Made by a program: the position numbers and the translations under genes
Notes under the pieces: generated by a model
Told to the model about the DNA's origin: nothing
Seen by the model: the letters and a program-made list of their open reading frames with translations, nothing else
The model's database searches: none
Shown: positions 19,710 through 29,822 of the stretch, piece after piece
Layout: the number at the start of each line of letters is the position of its first letter
Numbering within the stretch: the first letter of the stretch is position 1
DNA from: Duganella sp. 1411
GTDB taxonomy: Bacteria > Pseudomonadota > Gammaproteobacteria > Burkholderiales > Burkholderiaceae_D
Length of the DNA: 64,000 nt
Direction: 5' to 3'
Assembly: GCF_017833525.1 (NCBI RefSeq)
Contig: NZ_JAFICD010000001.1
Span: forward strand, 1,364,001 to 1,428,000

Positions 19710-20461
19710 TAGTTGGTCTTTTCCGCCAGTTGCGCGCCGGTGCGGCCGAATCGGCGCTCGCGGTGCTGGTAGGAGGCGATCGCCTCGTCGAGGCACTCGA
19801 TGGAGAAATCGGGCCAGTAGGTGTCGGTGAAGAACAGTTCGGTGTAGGCCAGCTGCCACAACAGGAAGTTGGAGATGCGCTGTTCGCCGCCGGTGCGGAT
19901 GAACAGGTCCGGCTCGGGCGCGTAGGCCATCGCCAGGTGCGGCGCCAGCTGCTCCTCGGCGAAGTCGCCCGCGCCCGGGTGGGCGGCGACCATCTTGCCG
20001 ACCGCCTGCATGATGTCCCAGCGCCCGCCGTAGTTGGCGCAGACGGTGACGGTCATGCGGGTGTTGTTGGCGGTCTTGCGCTCGGCGCTGGCGATCATGC
20101 CCTGCAGCTTGGCGTCAAAGCGGCTCAGGTCGCCGACGACTTTCAAGCGGATATTGTTGGCGTGCAGCTTGGAGACCTCGCGGTCGAGCGCCGTCACGAA
20201 CAGGCGCATCAGCAGCGACACCTCTTCCTCCGGGCGGCGCCAGTTTTCCGAACTGAAGGCGAACAGCGTCAGGTATTCGACGCCGCGGCGGGCGCAGGCC
20301 TCGACCACGGTGCGCACCGCCTCGACGCCCTTGACGTGCCCGGCCACGCGCGGCAGATAGCGCTTGGTCGCCCAGCGGCCATTGCCATCCATAATGATCG
20401 CCACGTGGCGCGGCACATTCGGGGCTTCCGGAACCTCAGTAGTCGAACTCGTATATTTCAT
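19709..20461 (-). CDS. uppS: Undecaprenyl diphosphate synthase (cis-prenyltransferase)
   Basis: UppS adds eight isopentenyl units to farnesyl diphosphate, giving the C55 carrier lipid of peptidoglycan and O-antigen synthesis. The 250-residue protein has [20 protein letters not shown] (catalytic Asp and Arg), the GH and [13 protein letters not shown] motifs, and the C-terminal [27 protein letters not shown]. It is the first gene of the uppS-cdsA-dxr-rseP run, 156 bases after frr; an in-gap palindrome (20549-20578) separates it from frr. Confidence 0.97.
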   Translation of the reverse strand: MKYTSSTTEVPEAPNVPRHVAIIMDGNGRWATKRYLPRVAGHVKGVEAVRTVVEACARRGVEYLTLFAFSSENWRRPEEEVSLLMRLFVTALDREVSKLHANNIRLKVVGDLSRFDAKLQGMIASAERKTANNTRMTVTVCANYGGRWDIMQAVGKMVAAHPGAGDFAEEQLAPHLAMAYAPEPDLFIRTGGEQRISNFLLWQLAYTELFFTDTYWPDFSIECLDEAIASYQHRERRFGRTGAQLAEKTN

Positions 20462-20548
20462 GAAAACTTTGGTGCCAAAGTATAAAGTATTGCAGGTGTG
20501 GTGCGAAAAGACAAGGTGGCACGGTAACCCGCACCCCGAAAGCGTGAC

Positions 20549-20578
20549 GGGGTCGGACCCCGTACGGGGTCCGACCCC
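20549..20578. repeat. GGGGTCGGACCCC-type palindrome, copy 1
   Basis: A perfect 30-base palindrome, GGGGTCGGACCCC, GTAC, GGGGTCCGACCCC; each 13-base arm is itself a palindrome about a central G. It lies between frr and uppS within the minus-strand block. Confidence 0.9.
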
Positions 20579-20617
20579 TCGGCCGAGGTGCCAAATTCGC
20601 CGTCGGCGTCTTCCGGG

Positions 20618-21178
20618 TTAGACCGTCAGCACTTCCTTTTCTTTTTCGACAACCATCTTGTCGATGTCGGCGATGAACTTGTCAGTCAGCTTTTGCACCT
20701 CGTCGGACGCGCGGCGCTCCTCGTCCTCGGAGATGGCCTTGTCCTTGACCAGTTTTTTCAGCGATTCGTTGCCGTCGCGGCGGATGTTGCGCACCGCGAT
20801 CTTGGCGTCCTCGGCTTCGCTCTTGACCAGCTTGACCATCTCCTTGCGGCGCTCCTCGGTCAGCGGCGGGGTCGGCACGCGGATCATGTCGCCCTGGGCC
20901 GACGGGTTCAGGCCCAGGTCGGCGTCGCGGATGGCTTTTTCGATGGTCGAGGCCATTTTCTTCTCGAACGGCTGCACGCCGATGGTGCGCGCGTCCATCA
21001 GGGTGACGTTGGCCACCTGGCTCAGCGCCGTCGGCGAACCGTAGTATTCGACCATCACGTGGTCGAGGATGCCGGTGTGGGCGCGGCCGGTGCGCACCTT
21101 GGCCAGATCGGCGCGCAAGGTTTCCAGCGATTTGGTCATGCGTTCTTGCGCATTCTTTTTAACGTCAGCTACGGACAT
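20618..21178 (-). CDS. frr: Ribosome recycling factor
   Basis: RRF splits post-termination ribosomes together with EF-G. The 186-residue protein matches the family length exactly. It starts [21 protein letters not shown] and has the conserved [49 protein letters not shown] and [15 protein letters not shown] stretches. It follows pyrH by 45 bases in the rpsB-tsf-pyrH-frr order found in most bacteria. Confidence 0.98.
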   Translation of the reverse strand: MSVADVKKNAQERMTKSLETLRADLAKVRTGRAHTGILDHVMVEYYGSPTALSQVANVTLMDARTIGVQPFEKKMASTIEKAIRDADLGLNPSAQGDMIRVPTPPLTEERRKEMVKLVKSEAEDAKIAVRNIRRDGNESLKKLVKDKAISEDEERRASDEVQKLTDKFIADIDKMVVEKEKEVLTV

Positions 21179-21223
21179 TGCTGCTCTCCTGTTATCGGAT
21201 GAATTAAACGTGGTGCATAAACA

Positions 21224-21940
21224 TTAAACGTGAACCAGTGTACCCTCATCCTCGCCCATGATGACGCGTTTGAGCGCGCCGGGCTTGGTGATGGAGAACA
21301 CTTTGATCGGCAATTTCTGGTCGCGGCACAGCGCGAAGGCGGTCGCGTCCATCACTTGCAGGTGCTTGGCGATCGCCTCGTCGAAGGTGATCGAGTGGTA
21401 CAGCGTGGCGTTCGGGTCCTTCTTCGGGTCGGCCGTGTAGACGCCGTCGACCTTGGTGGCCTTCAGGACGATCTCGGCGCTGACCTCGGAACCGCGCAGC
21501 GCGGCGGCCGTGTCGGTGGTGAAGAACGGGTTGCCGGTGCCGGCCGCGAACACCACGACCTTGCCCTCTTCCAGGTACTGCAGCGCCTTCGGGCGCACAT
21601 ACGGCTCGACCACCTGCTCGATGCCGATGGCCGACATCACGCGCGCGGTGATGCCGACATGGCGCATCGCGTCGGCCAGCGCCAGCGCGTTCATGACGGT
21701 GGCCAGCATGCCCATGTAGTCGGCGGTGGCGCGGTCCATGCCTTGGGCGCCGGGGGCGACGCCACGGAAGATGTTGCCGCCGCCAATGACGATCGCCAGT
21801 TCCACGCCCAGTTTCGCGACCTCGGCCACATCGGCCACCATCCGTTCGATCGTGCCGCGGTTGATGCCGTAAGGATCATCGCCCATCAGGGCTTCGCCGG
21901 ACAATTTGAGGAGGACGCGCTTGTAGGCTGGTTTGGACAT
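21224..21940 (-). CDS. pyrH: UMP kinase
   Basis: PyrH phosphorylates UMP to UDP with ATP; it is a hexameric amino-acid-kinase-fold enzyme usually inhibited by UTP and activated by GTP. The 238-residue protein has [61 protein letters not shown] and [13 protein letters not shown], all family marks. It lies between tsf (158-base gap with a terminator) and frr. Confidence 0.98.
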   Translation of the reverse strand: MSKPAYKRVLLKLSGEALMGDDPYGINRGTIERMVADVAEVAKLGVELAIVIGGGNIFRGVAPGAQGMDRATADYMGMLATVMNALALADAMRHVGITARVMSAIGIEQVVEPYVRPKALQYLEEGKVVVFAAGTGNPFFTTDTAAALRGSEVSAEIVLKATKVDGVYTADPKKDPNATLYHSITFDEAIAKHLQVMDATAFALCRDQKLPIKVFSITKPGALKRVIMGEDEGTLVHV

Positions 21941-22066
21941 GAGACGGGGCTCCTAAAGTGTATAGGGTTGATTCGGGGAAGGCTGCCGGCGCCTATCATA
22001 CCTTGAGATAGGCGCGACGGCCGCCGGGGACAACTTGTGTTACAGACAATGTTATGTTGCCGGGTT

Positions 22067-22092
22067 AAAAAAACGGGCCTCTCGGCCCGTTT
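22067..22092 (-). terminator. Rho-independent terminator after tsf
   Basis: On the minus strand the transcript forms a GC-rich stem (AAACGGGCC / GGCCCGTTT with a four-base loop, 22071-22092) followed at once by seven U residues (22067-22073). It lies seven bases past the tsf stop codon. It should end most rpsB-tsf transcripts before pyrH. Confidence 0.88.
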
Positions 22093-22098
22093 GTACTA

Positions 22099-23010
22099 TT
22101 AACCCTGGGAAGCGGCCATTTGCGCGGCCACTTCAGCGGCGAAGTCGTCGACTTTCTTCTCGATGCCCTCGCCCACCACGTACATGGTGAACGCCTTGAT
22201 GGTGGTCGCTTTTTCCTTCAGCATCTGTTCGATCGACTGCTTGTCGTTCTTGACGAACGCCTGGTTCAGCAGCGACACTTCCTTCAGATACTTCTGGACC
22301 GAGCCTTCCAGGCGCTTGGCCAGGATTTCCGGCGATTGCGCAGGCTTGCCGGCGGCCACGGCGGCGGCCGCGTCTTCCTCGGCCTTGAGCTTGGCGACCG
22401 AGCGCTCTTTTTCGATCAGTTCGGCTGGAACCTGGTCGGCCGACAGCGACACCGGCTTCATCGCGGCGATGTGCATGGCGACGTCTTTACCGACTTGCTC
22501 GTCGGCGCCGTCGAACTCGACCATCACGCCGATGCGGGTGCCGTGCAGGTACGAGGCCAGCTTGGCGCTCGTTTCGAAACGCTGGAAGCGGCGGATCGAC
22601 ATGTTTTCGCCGATCTTGCCGATCAGGGCCGAACGCACTTCGTCCAGGGTCTGGCCGTTGCCCGCTGGCAGGGCCAGCAGCGCGGCGACGTCGGCCGGGT
22701 TGTTTTCAGCGACCAGCTTGGCTGCGGTGTTGGCCAGGTTCAGGAAGTCGTCGTTCTTGGCGACGAAGTCGGTTTCCGAGTTCACTTCGATCAGCGCGCC
22801 CACGCCGTTGGCGATGTAGGCGGCGACCACGCCTTCGGCCGTGATGCGGGCCGATGCCTTCGATGCCTTGCCGCCCAGCTTGACGCGCAGGATCTCTTCC
22901 GCACGACCCATGTCGCCTTCGGCTTCGGTCAGTGCTTTTTTGCATTCCATCATTGGCGCGTCCGTCTTGGCGCGCAGTTCGCCTACCATTGCTGCAGTAA
23001 TCGCTGCCAT
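22099..23010 (-). CDS. tsf: Translation elongation factor Ts
   Basis: EF-Ts is the nucleotide exchange factor that reloads EF-Tu with GTP. The 303-residue protein opens with [30 protein letters not shown], containing the UBA-like domain and the conserved (R/K)xxTxAxxMxCKKAL signature, followed by [14 protein letters not shown], which contacts EF-Tu. It sits 129 bases after rpsB, with a hairpin plus T-run in the gap that can act as an attenuator, and is followed by a strong terminator. Confidence 0.98.
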   Translation of the reverse strand: MAAITAAMVGELRAKTDAPMMECKKALTEAEGDMGRAEEILRVKLGGKASKASARITAEGVVAAYIANGVGALIEVNSETDFVAKNDDFLNLANTAAKLVAENNPADVAALLALPAGNGQTLDEVRSALIGKIGENMSIRRFQRFETSAKLASYLHGTRIGVMVEFDGADEQVGKDVAMHIAAMKPVSLSADQVPAELIEKERSVAKLKAEEDAAAAVAAGKPAQSPEILAKRLEGSVQKYLKEVSLLNQAFVKNDKQSIEQMLKEKATTIKAFTMYVVGEGIEKKVDDFAAEVAAQMAASQG

Positions 23011-23079
23011 AGTGTTTCTCCTGTATTCGGTATTCGGTGGAAGGGGAGCGGCCGGTGAGCCCTGCTCTACCCATTAGTT

Positions 23080-23113
23080 AAAAAAAAGGGGGAGCTGTTG
23101 GCCACCCCTTTTT
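23080..23113 (-). terminator. Hairpin with U-run between rpsB and tsf (attenuator candidate)
   Basis: Read on the minus strand: AAAAAGGGG, a loop of about 13 bases, then CCCC and eight T residues. This is a terminator-like structure inside the rpsB-tsf operon, about 30 bases after the rpsB stop. Partial read-through here would set the S2:EF-Ts ratio. Confidence 0.6.
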
Positions 23114-23139
23114 CCTTACAGCTAGCTAGTAAAGAACAA

Positions 23140-23892
23140 TTAAGCCTGTTCGTTCACTTCGACGAATTCGTCGCCAGCTGCGGCTTTGACCATTTCAACA
23201 ACTTCGTTACCGGCGGCTGCACGGCCTTCCAGGATCGCGTCCGCAACGCCACGGGCGTACAGCGTGATGGCTTTCGACGAGTCGTCGTTGCCTGGAATAA
23301 CGTACTGAACGCCTTCTGGCGAGTGGTTGGTGTCGACCACGCCGATAACCGGGATGCCCAGTTTAGCGGCTTCGGTGATGGCGCCTTTATGGTAGCCAAC
23401 GTCAACGACGAAGATAGCGTCAGGAACGCCGCCCATGTCTTTGATACCGCCGATCGATTTTTGCAGCTTGACCATTTCGCGCTGGAACATCAGGCCTTCT
23501 TTTTTCGACAGCTTCTCGACCGAACCGTCTTCGATCTGGGCTTCCATGTCTTTCAGGCGCTTGATCGAGGTCTTGATGGTCTTGAAGTTGGTCAGCATGC
23601 CGCCGAGCCAACGCTGATCGACGAAAGGAACGCCCGCGCGTGCGGCTTCAGCGGCGATGATTTCGCGTGCCTGGCGCTTGGTACCAACCATCAGGATGGT
23701 GCCGCGGTTCGAAGCAACCTGCTTCACGTGTTTCATCGCTTCTTGATACATACCCATCGTCTTTTCCAAGTTGATGATATGGATCTTGTTGCGGTGACCG
23801 AAGATGAACGGTGCCATCTTTGGGTTCCAGAAACGGGTTTGGTGACCAAAGTGGACACCGGCTTCCAGCATTTCGCGCATCGTTACGGACAT
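23140..23892 (-). CDS. rpsB: 30S ribosomal protein S2
   Basis: S2 is a late-assembling protein of the small subunit. The 250-residue protein starts [26 protein letters not shown] and has [78 protein letters not shown] and [17 protein letters not shown] at 23892 is chosen; upstream in-frame codons would read through the leader hairpin. A sigma70-like promoter and an inverted-repeat leader lie upstream. Confidence 0.98.
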   Translation of the reverse strand: MSVTMREMLEAGVHFGHQTRFWNPKMAPFIFGHRNKIHIINLEKTMGMYQEAMKHVKQVASNRGTILMVGTKRQAREIIAAEAARAGVPFVDQRWLGGMLTNFKTIKTSIKRLKDMEAQIEDGSVEKLSKKEGLMFQREMVKLQKSIGGIKDMGGVPDAIFVVDVGYHKGAITEAAKLGIPVIGVVDTNHSPEGVQYVIPGNDDSSKAITLYARGVADAILEGRAAAGNEVVEMVKAAAGDEFVEVNEQA

Positions 23893-23915
23893 ATTTAACT
23901 CCAGGGTTGGGTCTG

Positions 23916-23959
23916 GAATCCGATCAGTCACCATAGAGGCACCCTTGTCGATCGGATTC
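23916..23959 (-). promoter_or_regulatory. rpsB leader inverted repeat, possible S2 autoregulatory site
   Basis: Ten-base perfect arms, GAATCCGATC (23916-23925) and GATCGGATTC (23950-23959), enclose 24 bases in the 5' untranslated region of rpsB, about 24 bases upstream of its ATG. S2 is known to repress its own operon through the rpsB leader RNA in E. coli; that this hairpin is the equivalent site is inference. Confidence 0.5.
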
Positions 23960-24024
23960 GCGTTTATGAATAAACAATATTAACAACATTGCCCGAACAC
24001 AAAATCAAATTCAAGCAACCCGAG

Positions 24025-24054
24025 ATTCTACCCTGAAAACAGCCATTTGGGCAA
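24025..24054 (-). promoter_or_regulatory. Sigma70-type promoter of rpsB-tsf
   Basis: On the minus strand: TTGCCC (-35, 24049-24054), an 18-base spacer, and TAGAAT (-10, 24025-24030). The predicted start near 24018 gives a leader of about 125 bases containing the inverted repeat. Confidence 0.6.
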
Positions 24055-24293
24055 GTCCGGTCCCGGACCACGCGCCGACTCAGCGGCACAGTGCGCCGAA
24101 AGGCATCGGCGAGCCGACTGGCGCGATCCGCGTCCGCGCCCGTTGCCCTGGACAAAAAATGTCAAATGTCGGCGCCGATACAACGACCCAAACGTTAAAT
24201 TGTAACATTCAGAAATTTATTGTTCTCGATCATGTGAATCGTGACCAATTTGTAATATCATTTGCCAAAGTTTAGTGCCCCAGCAATAAGACA

Positions 24294-24321
24294 CTTGCTT
24301 TTCTGTAAGACCTGTTAAAAT
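24294..24321 (+). promoter_or_regulatory. Possible promoter of the PEP-CTERM gene
   Basis: CTTGCT (24294-24299), a 16-base spacer and TAAAAT (24316-24321), about 30 bases before the ATG. The -10 is good, the -35 is weak. Confidence 0.4.
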
Positions 24322-24350
24322 CGCAATATTGCGTTTTGGAGATTGTCTCG

Positions 24351-25160
24351 ATGTCCACCCTTTTTGCCATCACCCTCGCGGCGGCCGCGACCGTACAACC
24401 GAGCTGTTCGTGGGACCGCCCGGGCGCGAACCCGTACACCGGCAACACCGACGCGGCGATCGACCGCTACACCGACATCCCGGAACGCACCCGCGTCAAG
24501 CTCAAGCACCGCCTCGCCTACGGCAACCCGGACGAGATGGTCAGCATCACGCGCGACGCCATCACCGGCAAGTATAACTACGACCCCGAGATCCGCGACA
24601 TGCACTTCGGCGCCGCCTCGGTGTGCCACACCGTCACCCGCAGCAAGTGGAGCCCGAAACGCGAAGAGCCGGGCGCCGTCTACTGCGTCGACCAGCATTG
24701 CATCCTGGTGCCCAAGATCTGCGGCAACGTCAGCCGCATCGCCCGCCCGCGCCCGGCCGTGGCCGCCGTGCCGCCGCCAGCGGTGGCGCCGGCCCCGAAC
24801 TGGAACGACCACGTCGGCGACAGCGACCTGGGCCTGGTGGACGCGCCGATGATCGAGGACGTGCCGAACCTGCGCACCGCCGGCTTCCTGCCGGCGCCGA
24901 TGCCGGCCGCGCCGGTCGAGGAACGGGTGGTCGAGCAGCCCTTCGCGGGCCGCCCGGTGCCGGCCAACCAGCCGGTCTTCCCGGGCGGCAGCGTGCGCCC
25001 CATCCTGCCGCCGCCCAACCCGCCCGGCAACCCGCACGTGACCCCGGTGCCGGAGCCGGAGACCTACGCCATGCTGCTGAGCGGCCTGGGCCTGCTCGGC
25101 TTCGCCGCCCGCCGCAAGCGCCGCGCCGCCGCCGCGGTCGCCGCCCACACGGCGGCCTGA
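24351..25160 (+). CDS. PEP-CTERM exosortase-target protein, MHFG-type
   Basis: A 269-residue exported protein with an unusually short N-terminal hydrophobic segment (MSTLFAITLAAAATVQPS), a conserved cysteine-containing domain (about 20-130, with IRDMHFGAASVCHTV and VYCVDQHCILVPKICGNVS), a long Pro/Ala-rich linker, and a C-terminal sorting signal: VPEPETYAMLLSGLGLLGFAARRKRR (Pro-Glu-Pro, membrane helix, basic tail). PEP-CTERM proteins are processed by exosortase (EpsH/XrtA-like) and reach the surface or exopolysaccharide. The MHFG motif matches, from memory, the protein group named 'MHFG family PEP-CTERM'. ATG at 24351 is chosen because TTGGAGA lies nine bases before it. No exosortase is in the window. 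Exact role unknown. Confidence 0.85.
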   Translation: MSTLFAITLAAAATVQPSCSWDRPGANPYTGNTDAAIDRYTDIPERTRVKLKHRLAYGNPDEMVSITRDAITGKYNYDPEIRDMHFGAASVCHTVTRSKWSPKREEPGAVYCVDQHCILVPKICGNVSRIARPRPAVAAVPPPAVAPAPNWNDHVGDSDLGLVDAPMIEDVPNLRTAGFLPAPMPAAPVEERVVEQPFAGRPVPANQPVFPGGSVRPILPPPNPPGNPHVTPVPEPETYAMLLSGLGLLGFAARRKRRAAAAVAAHTAA

Positions 25161-25303
25161 GCCGATTTCGACACAGGGCGGCCGTTGCCGCACGCGGCGC
25201 CCCCGGCGTCGTTTATAATTTCAGCATATCTGCACGCCGCGACGGACCCCGGTCCGCTCGCCGCCTGCGTTTTTACCGTTTACCTTGCTGATTGCGATCC
25301 TCT

Positions 25304-26134
25304 ATGTCCATCTCCATTAAATCCGCCGAAGACATCGCCGGCATGCGCGTGGCCGGCCGCCTCGGCTCCGAAGTGCTCGATTACATCACCCCCTTCGTCA
25401 AGGCCGGCGTCACCACCGGCGAGCTGGACCGCCTCTGCCACGAATACATGGTCAACGTCCAGGGCACGATCCCGGCGCCGCTCAATTACTGCCCGCCCGG
25501 CTACACGCCCTACCCGAAGGCGATCTGCACCTCGGTCAACGACGTCATCTGCCACGGCATCCCCGGCGACAAGGTGCTCAAGAGCGGCGACTCGGTCAAC
25601 CTCGACATCACCGTCATCAAGGATGGTTATCACGGCGACAACAGCCGCATGTTCCTGATCGGCGAACCGTCGATCATGACCAAGCGCCTGTCCGACATCA
25701 CCTATGAATGCATGTGGCTGGGCATCGCCAAGGTCAAGCCGGGCGCGCACCTGGGCGACATCGGCCACGCCATCCAGCAGCACGCCGAAAAAGCCGGCTA
25801 CAGCGTGGTGCGCGAGTTCTGCGGCCACGGCATCGGCAAGATTTTCCACGAGGAGCCGCAGGTGCTGCACTACGGCCGGCCGGGCACGCTCGACGAGCTC
25901 AAGCCGGGCATGATCTTCACCATCGAGCCGATGATCAACGCCGGCAAGCGCGAGATCCGCGAAATGGGCGACGGCTGGACCATCAAAACCAAGGACCGCA
26001 GCCTGTCGGCGCAGTGGGAGCACACCATCCTGGTCACCGAGACCGGCTACGAGGTGCTGACCTTGTCGGCCGGCAGCCCGCCGCCGCCGGCCTTCATCAC
26101 GGCCGGTGCGGCCGCTGCGGCCGTGGCGGCGTAG
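25304..26134 (+). CDS. map: Type I methionine aminopeptidase
   Basis: MetAP removes the initiator methionine from nascent proteins using two divalent metals. Metal ligands are seen in [19 protein letters not shown] (two Asp), [12 protein letters not shown] (His), FTIEPMIN (Glu) and [13 protein letters not shown] (Glu). The [14 protein letters not shown] substrate loop is present. At 276 residues it is slightly long; the extra residues are an Ala/Pro tail (about 256-276). It starts at ATG 25304 ([14 protein letters not shown]). In many betaproteobacteria map lies close to rpsB and before glnD, as here; the glnD ATG follows five bases after the stop. Confidence 0.96.
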   Translation: MSISIKSAEDIAGMRVAGRLGSEVLDYITPFVKAGVTTGELDRLCHEYMVNVQGTIPAPLNYCPPGYTPYPKAICTSVNDVICHGIPGDKVLKSGDSVNLDITVIKDGYHGDNSRMFLIGEPSIMTKRLSDITYECMWLGIAKVKPGAHLGDIGHAIQQHAEKAGYSVVREFCGHGIGKIFHEEPQVLHYGRPGTLDELKPGMIFTIEPMINAGKREIREMGDGWTIKTKDRSLSAQWEHTILVTETGYEVLTLSAGSPPPPAFITAGAAAAAVAA

Positions 26135-26139
26135 CGCGC

Positions 26140-28722
26140 ATGTCGGCGGCCGTCATGAAAAACGAGCTGCGCGAGCAGCTCAAACGCCAGCTCAAGACCG
26201 AACGCCAGATCGTCATCGCCGGCTTCCAGGCCGACGGCATGCCCGAAAAGCTGCTGCGCAGCCTGCGCCAGAGCGTCGACGCGGTGCTGACCACGGCCTG
26301 GCACGCGGCGCGCCTGCCGGCCAACACGGCGCTGGTGGGCGTGGGCGGCTACGGCCGCGGCGAGCTGTTCCCCTATTCCGACGTCGACCTGCTGATCCTG
26401 CTCGAACAGGCGCCCGACGCCGCCACCACCGAAAAGCTCGAGGAGCTGGTGCAGCTGCTGTGGGACCTGGGCCTGGAGATCGGCCACAGCATCCGCACCG
26501 TCGACGAGTGCCTGACCGAGTCGGCCGCCGACATCACCGTGCAAACCAGCCTGCTCGAGGCGCGCGTGATCTGCGGCGACGAGCAATTGTTCGCCCAGCT
26601 GCAGCGCCGCTACGACGAGGCGATGGACCCGCGCGCCTTCTACCACGCCAAGCTGCTGGAGATGCGCCAGCGCCACGCCAAGTACGAGGACACCGCCTTC
26701 AGCCTGGAGCCGAACTGCAAGGAAAGCCCGGGCGGCCTGCGCGACCTGCAGGTGATCCTGTGGCTGGTCAAGGCCGCCGGCCTGGCCAACTCGTGGCGCA
26801 CCCTGGCCACCAGCGGCCTGATCACCCAGACCGAGGCCAAGCAGCTGATGGAAAAGGAGCGCGCCTTCAAGGACATCCGCGTGCGCCTGCACCTGCACGC
26901 CGGCCGCCGCGAGGACCGGCTGGTGTTCGACATCCAGACCGCCATCGCCGAGTCGCTCGGCCTGCAGGCCACCGGCAGCGGCCCGGGCATGCGCCGCGCC
27001 AGCGAATACCTGATGCAGCGCTACTACTGGGCCGCCAAGACGGTCACCCAGCTCAACACCATCCTGCTGCAAAACATCGAGGAACGGCTGTTCCCGCAGG
27101 AGGAGGTGGCGGTGCCGATCAACGCGCGCTTCAACGACCTCAACGGCCTGATCGACATGGGCGACGACGACACCTTCGTGCGCACGCCGTCGGCGATGCT
27201 GGAGATCTTCGTGCTGATGACCGAGCGGCCGTCGCTCAAGGGCATGACTTCGCGCACCATGCGCGCGCTGTGGCACGAGCGCTTCCAGATCGACACCGCG
27301 TTCCGCGCCGACCCGGTCAACCGCGCGCTGTTCCTGCGCATCCTGCAGGCGCCGCAGGGCATCATCCACGCGCTGCGCCGCATGAACGATTTGTCGATCC
27401 TGGGCCGCTACCTGCCCAACTTCCGCAAGATCGTCGGCCAGATGCAGCACGACCTGTTCCACGTCTACACGGTCGACCAGCACATCCTGATGGTGGTGCG
27501 CAACATGCGCCGCTTCACGATGGCCGAGCACGCGCACGAATACCCGTTCTGCAGCCAGCTGATGGCCAACTTCGCGCAGCCGTGGCTGCTGTACCTGGGC
27601 GCGCTGTTCCACGACATCGCCAAGGGCCGCGGCGGCGACCACTCCAAGCTGGGCACGGTCGACGCCCAGCAGTTCTGCGTCGAACACGGCATGAGCGCCG
27701 AGGACACCGAGCTGGTGGTGTTCCTGGTCGAGCAGCACCTGGCGATGTCGCAGGTGGCGCAAAAGCAGGACCTGTCGGACCCGGACGTCATCGCCGCCTT
27801 CGCCAAGACGGTGGGCGACGAGCGCCACCTGACGGCGCTGTACCTGCTGACGGTGGCCGACATCCGCGGCACCAGCCCGAAGGTGTGGAACGCCTGGAAG
27901 GCCAAGCTGCTCGAGGACCTGTACCGCATCACCCTGCGCGTGCTTGGCGGCGAGCCGCACAGCGCCGACCACGAGCTGAAGAACCGCCAGCAGGAGGCCT
28001 TGGCCACGCTGCGCCTGTACGGCCTGGGGCCGGACGCGCACGAGGCGTTCTGGCGCCAGCTCGACGTCGCCTACTTCCTGCGCCACGACGCCTCCGACAT
28101 CGCCTGGCAGACGCGCGCGCTGTACGACCGCTTCACCAGCGACAAGCCGGTCGTCAAGTGCCGCCTGGCGCCGATCGGCGAGGGCCTGCAGGTGGCGGTC
28201 TACATCCGCGACCAGCCGGACCTGTTCGCGCGCATCTGCAGCTACTTCGACCGCAAGAACTTCAGCATCCTCGACGCCAAGATCCACACCACGCGCCACG
28301 GCTACGCGCTCGACACCTTCCTGGTGACGGAGCAGAACTTCGCCAAGAGCTACCGCGACATCATCAGCCTGATCGAGCACGAGCTGTGCGGCGTGCTGAC
28401 CCATCCGGAGCCGCTGACGGCGCCCGGCAAGGGCCGGCTGTCGCGCCTGTCGCGCACGTTCCCGATGCAGCCGACGGTGGACCTGCGCCCGGACGAGCGC
28501 GGCCAGTATTACCTGCTGTCGATCGCCGCCAACGACCGCACCGGGCTGCTCTATTCGATCGCCAACGTGCTGGCCAAGTACCGCCTCAACCTGCACACGG
28601 CCAAGGTCATGACCCTGGGGGAGCGGGTCGAGGACGTGTTCCTGATCGACGGCCCGGCGCTGGGCAACGCCCGCAGCCAGTTGCAGCTCGAGACCGACCT
28701 GCTTGAGGCGATCAAGGTATAA
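26140..28722 (+). CDS. glnD: Bifunctional uridylyltransferase/uridylyl-removing enzyme (PII regulator)
   Basis: GlnD senses glutamine and uridylylates or deuridylylates PII proteins, so controlling nitrogen assimilation; that fits a genome with a urea transporter. The 860-residue protein has an N-terminal nucleotidyltransferase ([21 protein letters not shown]), the linking helical domain ([14 protein letters not shown]), an HD domain ([18 protein letters not shown]) that removes UMP, and two C-terminal ACT domains ([20 protein letters not shown] and [22 protein letters not shown]) that bind glutamine. ATG 26140 ([12 protein letters not shown]) is used; ATG 26155 is also possible. It follows map by five bases. 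Confidence 0.97.
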   Translation: MSAAVMKNELREQLKRQLKTERQIVIAGFQADGMPEKLLRSLRQSVDAVLTTAWHAARLPANTALVGVGGYGRGELFPYSDVDLLILLEQAPDAATTEKLEELVQLLWDLGLEIGHSIRTVDECLTESAADITVQTSLLEARVICGDEQLFAQLQRRYDEAMDPRAFYHAKLLEMRQRHAKYEDTAFSLEPNCKESPGGLRDLQVILWLVKAAGLANSWRTLATSGLITQTEAKQLMEKERAFKDIRVRLHLHAGRREDRLVFDIQTAIAESLGLQATGSGPGMRRASEYLMQRYYWAAKTVTQLNTILLQNIEERLFPQEEVAVPINARFNDLNGLIDMGDDDTFVRTPSAMLEIFVLMTERPSLKGMTSRTMRALWHERFQIDTAFRADPVNRALFLRILQAPQGIIHALRRMNDLSILGRYLPNFRKIVGQMQHDLFHVYTVDQHILMVVRNMRRFTMAEHAHEYPFCSQLMANFAQPWLLYLGALFHDIAKGRGGDHSKLGTVDAQQFCVEHGMSAEDTELVVFLVEQHLAMSQVAQKQDLSDPDVIAAFAKTVGDERHLTALYLLTVADIRGTSPKVWNAWKAKLLEDLYRITLRVLGGEPHSADHELKNRQQEALATLRLYGLGPDAHEAFWRQLDVAYFLRHDASDIAWQTRALYDRFTSDKPVVKCRLAPIGEGLQVAVYIRDQPDLFARICSYFDRKNFSILDAKIHTTRHGYALDTFLVTEQNFAKSYRDIISLIEHELCGVLTHPEPLTAPGKGRLSRLSRTFPMQPTVDLRPDERGQYYLLSIAANDRTGLLYSIANVLAKYRLNLHTAKVMTLGERVEDVFLIDGPALGNARSQLQLETDLLEAIKV

Positions 28723-28733
28723 ACTGTTCCATT

Positions 28734-28860
28734 GGCGGCTCATGGCGGATTACGCGCGGCGCGCTAATCCGCCCTACGTGTTTTAGATCGGATTTACCGT
28801 CATCGGACCGTAGGGCGGATTAGGCGGAACGCCGTAATCCGCCACGAGCCGCCAGCGACG
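28734..28860. repeat. Pair of inverted GGCGGATTA-type palindromic repeats
   Basis: Two copies of a 45-52 base element lie head to head (28734-28778 in inverse orientation and 28809-28860 direct). The core is GGCGGATTA, an inner 12 bases, TAATCCGCC, itself a palindrome. The direct copy matches 36357-36408 at 50 of 52 positions. They sit just after glnD and may end its transcript. Confidence 0.75.
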
Positions 28861-28918
28861 CGGCCCGACCCGATTCATATTAGCTTTACCCCATACTCAT
28901 CATTTATAGAAAAGCATC

Positions 28919-29668
28919 ATGTCAGAAGAATTATTACGCCTGTCCAAACGCATGTCCGAACTGGGCCTGTGCTCGCGCCGCGAAGCCGACGAGTGGATTG
29001 CGCGCGGCTGGGTCCGGGTCGACGGCCAGGTGGTCTCCGAACTGGGCAGCAAGGTCACCCCCAGCCAGAAGGTCACCGTCGAGCGCCAGGCCGCCGCCGA
29101 GCAATCGAAGCGCGTGACGGTGCTGATCAACAAGCCGATGGGCTACGTCAGCGGCCAGGCCGAGGACGGCTACCAGCCGGCCGTGGTGCTGGTCAAGCCG
29201 GAGAACCGCTGGCCGGACGATCCGTCGCCGGAACTGTTCCACCCCACCCAGCTGCGCTCGCTGGTGCCGGCCGGCCGGCTCGACATCGACTCGGTCGGCC
29301 TGCTGGTGCTGACCCAGGACGGCCGCGTGGCCAAGCACCTGATCGGCGAGACCACCAGCGTCGACAAGGAATACCTGGTGCGGGTCGAGTACACCAAGCC
29401 GGGCAAGCTGCCCGACAGCGACCTCAAAAAGCTCAACCACGGCCTGTGGATGGACGGCAAGCCGCTGTTGCCGGCCAAGGTGCGCTGGCAAAACGACGAC
29501 CAGCTCAGTTTCACCCTGCGCGAAGGCAAAAAACGCCAGATCCGCCGCATGTGCGACATGGTCGGCCTGAAAGTGGTCGGTTTGAAAAGGGTTCGCATCG
29601 GCAAGGTCAAACTGGGCGACCTGCCGGTGGGCCAGTGGCGCTATCTGCGTCCCGAAGAGCAGTTTTAA
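28919..29668 (+). CDS. RsuA/RluF-family rRNA pseudouridine synthase
   Basis: Converts uridine to pseudouridine in rRNA. The 249-residue protein has an N-terminal S4 RNA-binding domain (RLSKRMSELGLCSRREADEWIARGWVRVDGQVV), the catalytic motif AGRLDIDSVGLLVLTQDG with the nucleophile Asp, and the C-terminal REGKKRQIRRMCDMVGLKVVGLKRVRIG block of the family. Layout and the QIRRMC stretch are nearest to RluF (23S U2604 in E. coli), but the exact site is not certain. It stands alone between two intergenic gaps. Confidence 0.88.
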   Translation: MSEELLRLSKRMSELGLCSRREADEWIARGWVRVDGQVVSELGSKVTPSQKVTVERQAAAEQSKRVTVLINKPMGYVSGQAEDGYQPAVVLVKPENRWPDDPSPELFHPTQLRSLVPAGRLDIDSVGLLVLTQDGRVAKHLIGETTSVDKEYLVRVEYTKPGKLPDSDLKKLNHGLWMDGKPLLPAKVRWQNDDQLSFTLREGKKRQIRRMCDMVGLKVVGLKRVRIGKVKLGDLPVGQWRYLRPEEQF

Positions 29669-29822
29669 GGCGCCGGCGCCGGCGCCCGTGGACCAAAACC
29701 GCACAATCGGTGAAATATTCTGACCACTTATTGCTATTTAGCAAGCCAAGTGCGGGAATAAATTGTAAACTGTGCGGACCGACCTCGCATTGCCGAAGTC
29801 ATTATCAAAGAGATATGCCGCA

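Larger units (their letters stand above)
23893..24350. other. 458-base divergent intergenic region, rpsB / PEP-CTERM gene
   Basis: The largest gap in the window. It is AT-rich next to the genes. It holds an rpsB leader hairpin (23916-23959), a minus-strand promoter (24025-24054) and a plausible plus-strand promoter (24294-24321). The stretch between about 24060 and 24230 shows no gene; a 63-codon minus-strand frame (23964-24155) there is rejected because it lies across the promoter. Confidence 0.7.

Noticed and set aside
23964..24155. 63-codon minus-strand open frame upstream of rpsB
   Set aside because: It covers the rpsB promoter and leader, lacks a ribosome-binding site, and has no family likeness.
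26047..28743. Very long open frame (about 898 codons) antisense to glnD
   Set aside because: Composed of Arg/Val/Ala/His/Gln-rich low-complexity residues with no family marks; it mirrors glnD codon structure in high-GC DNA.
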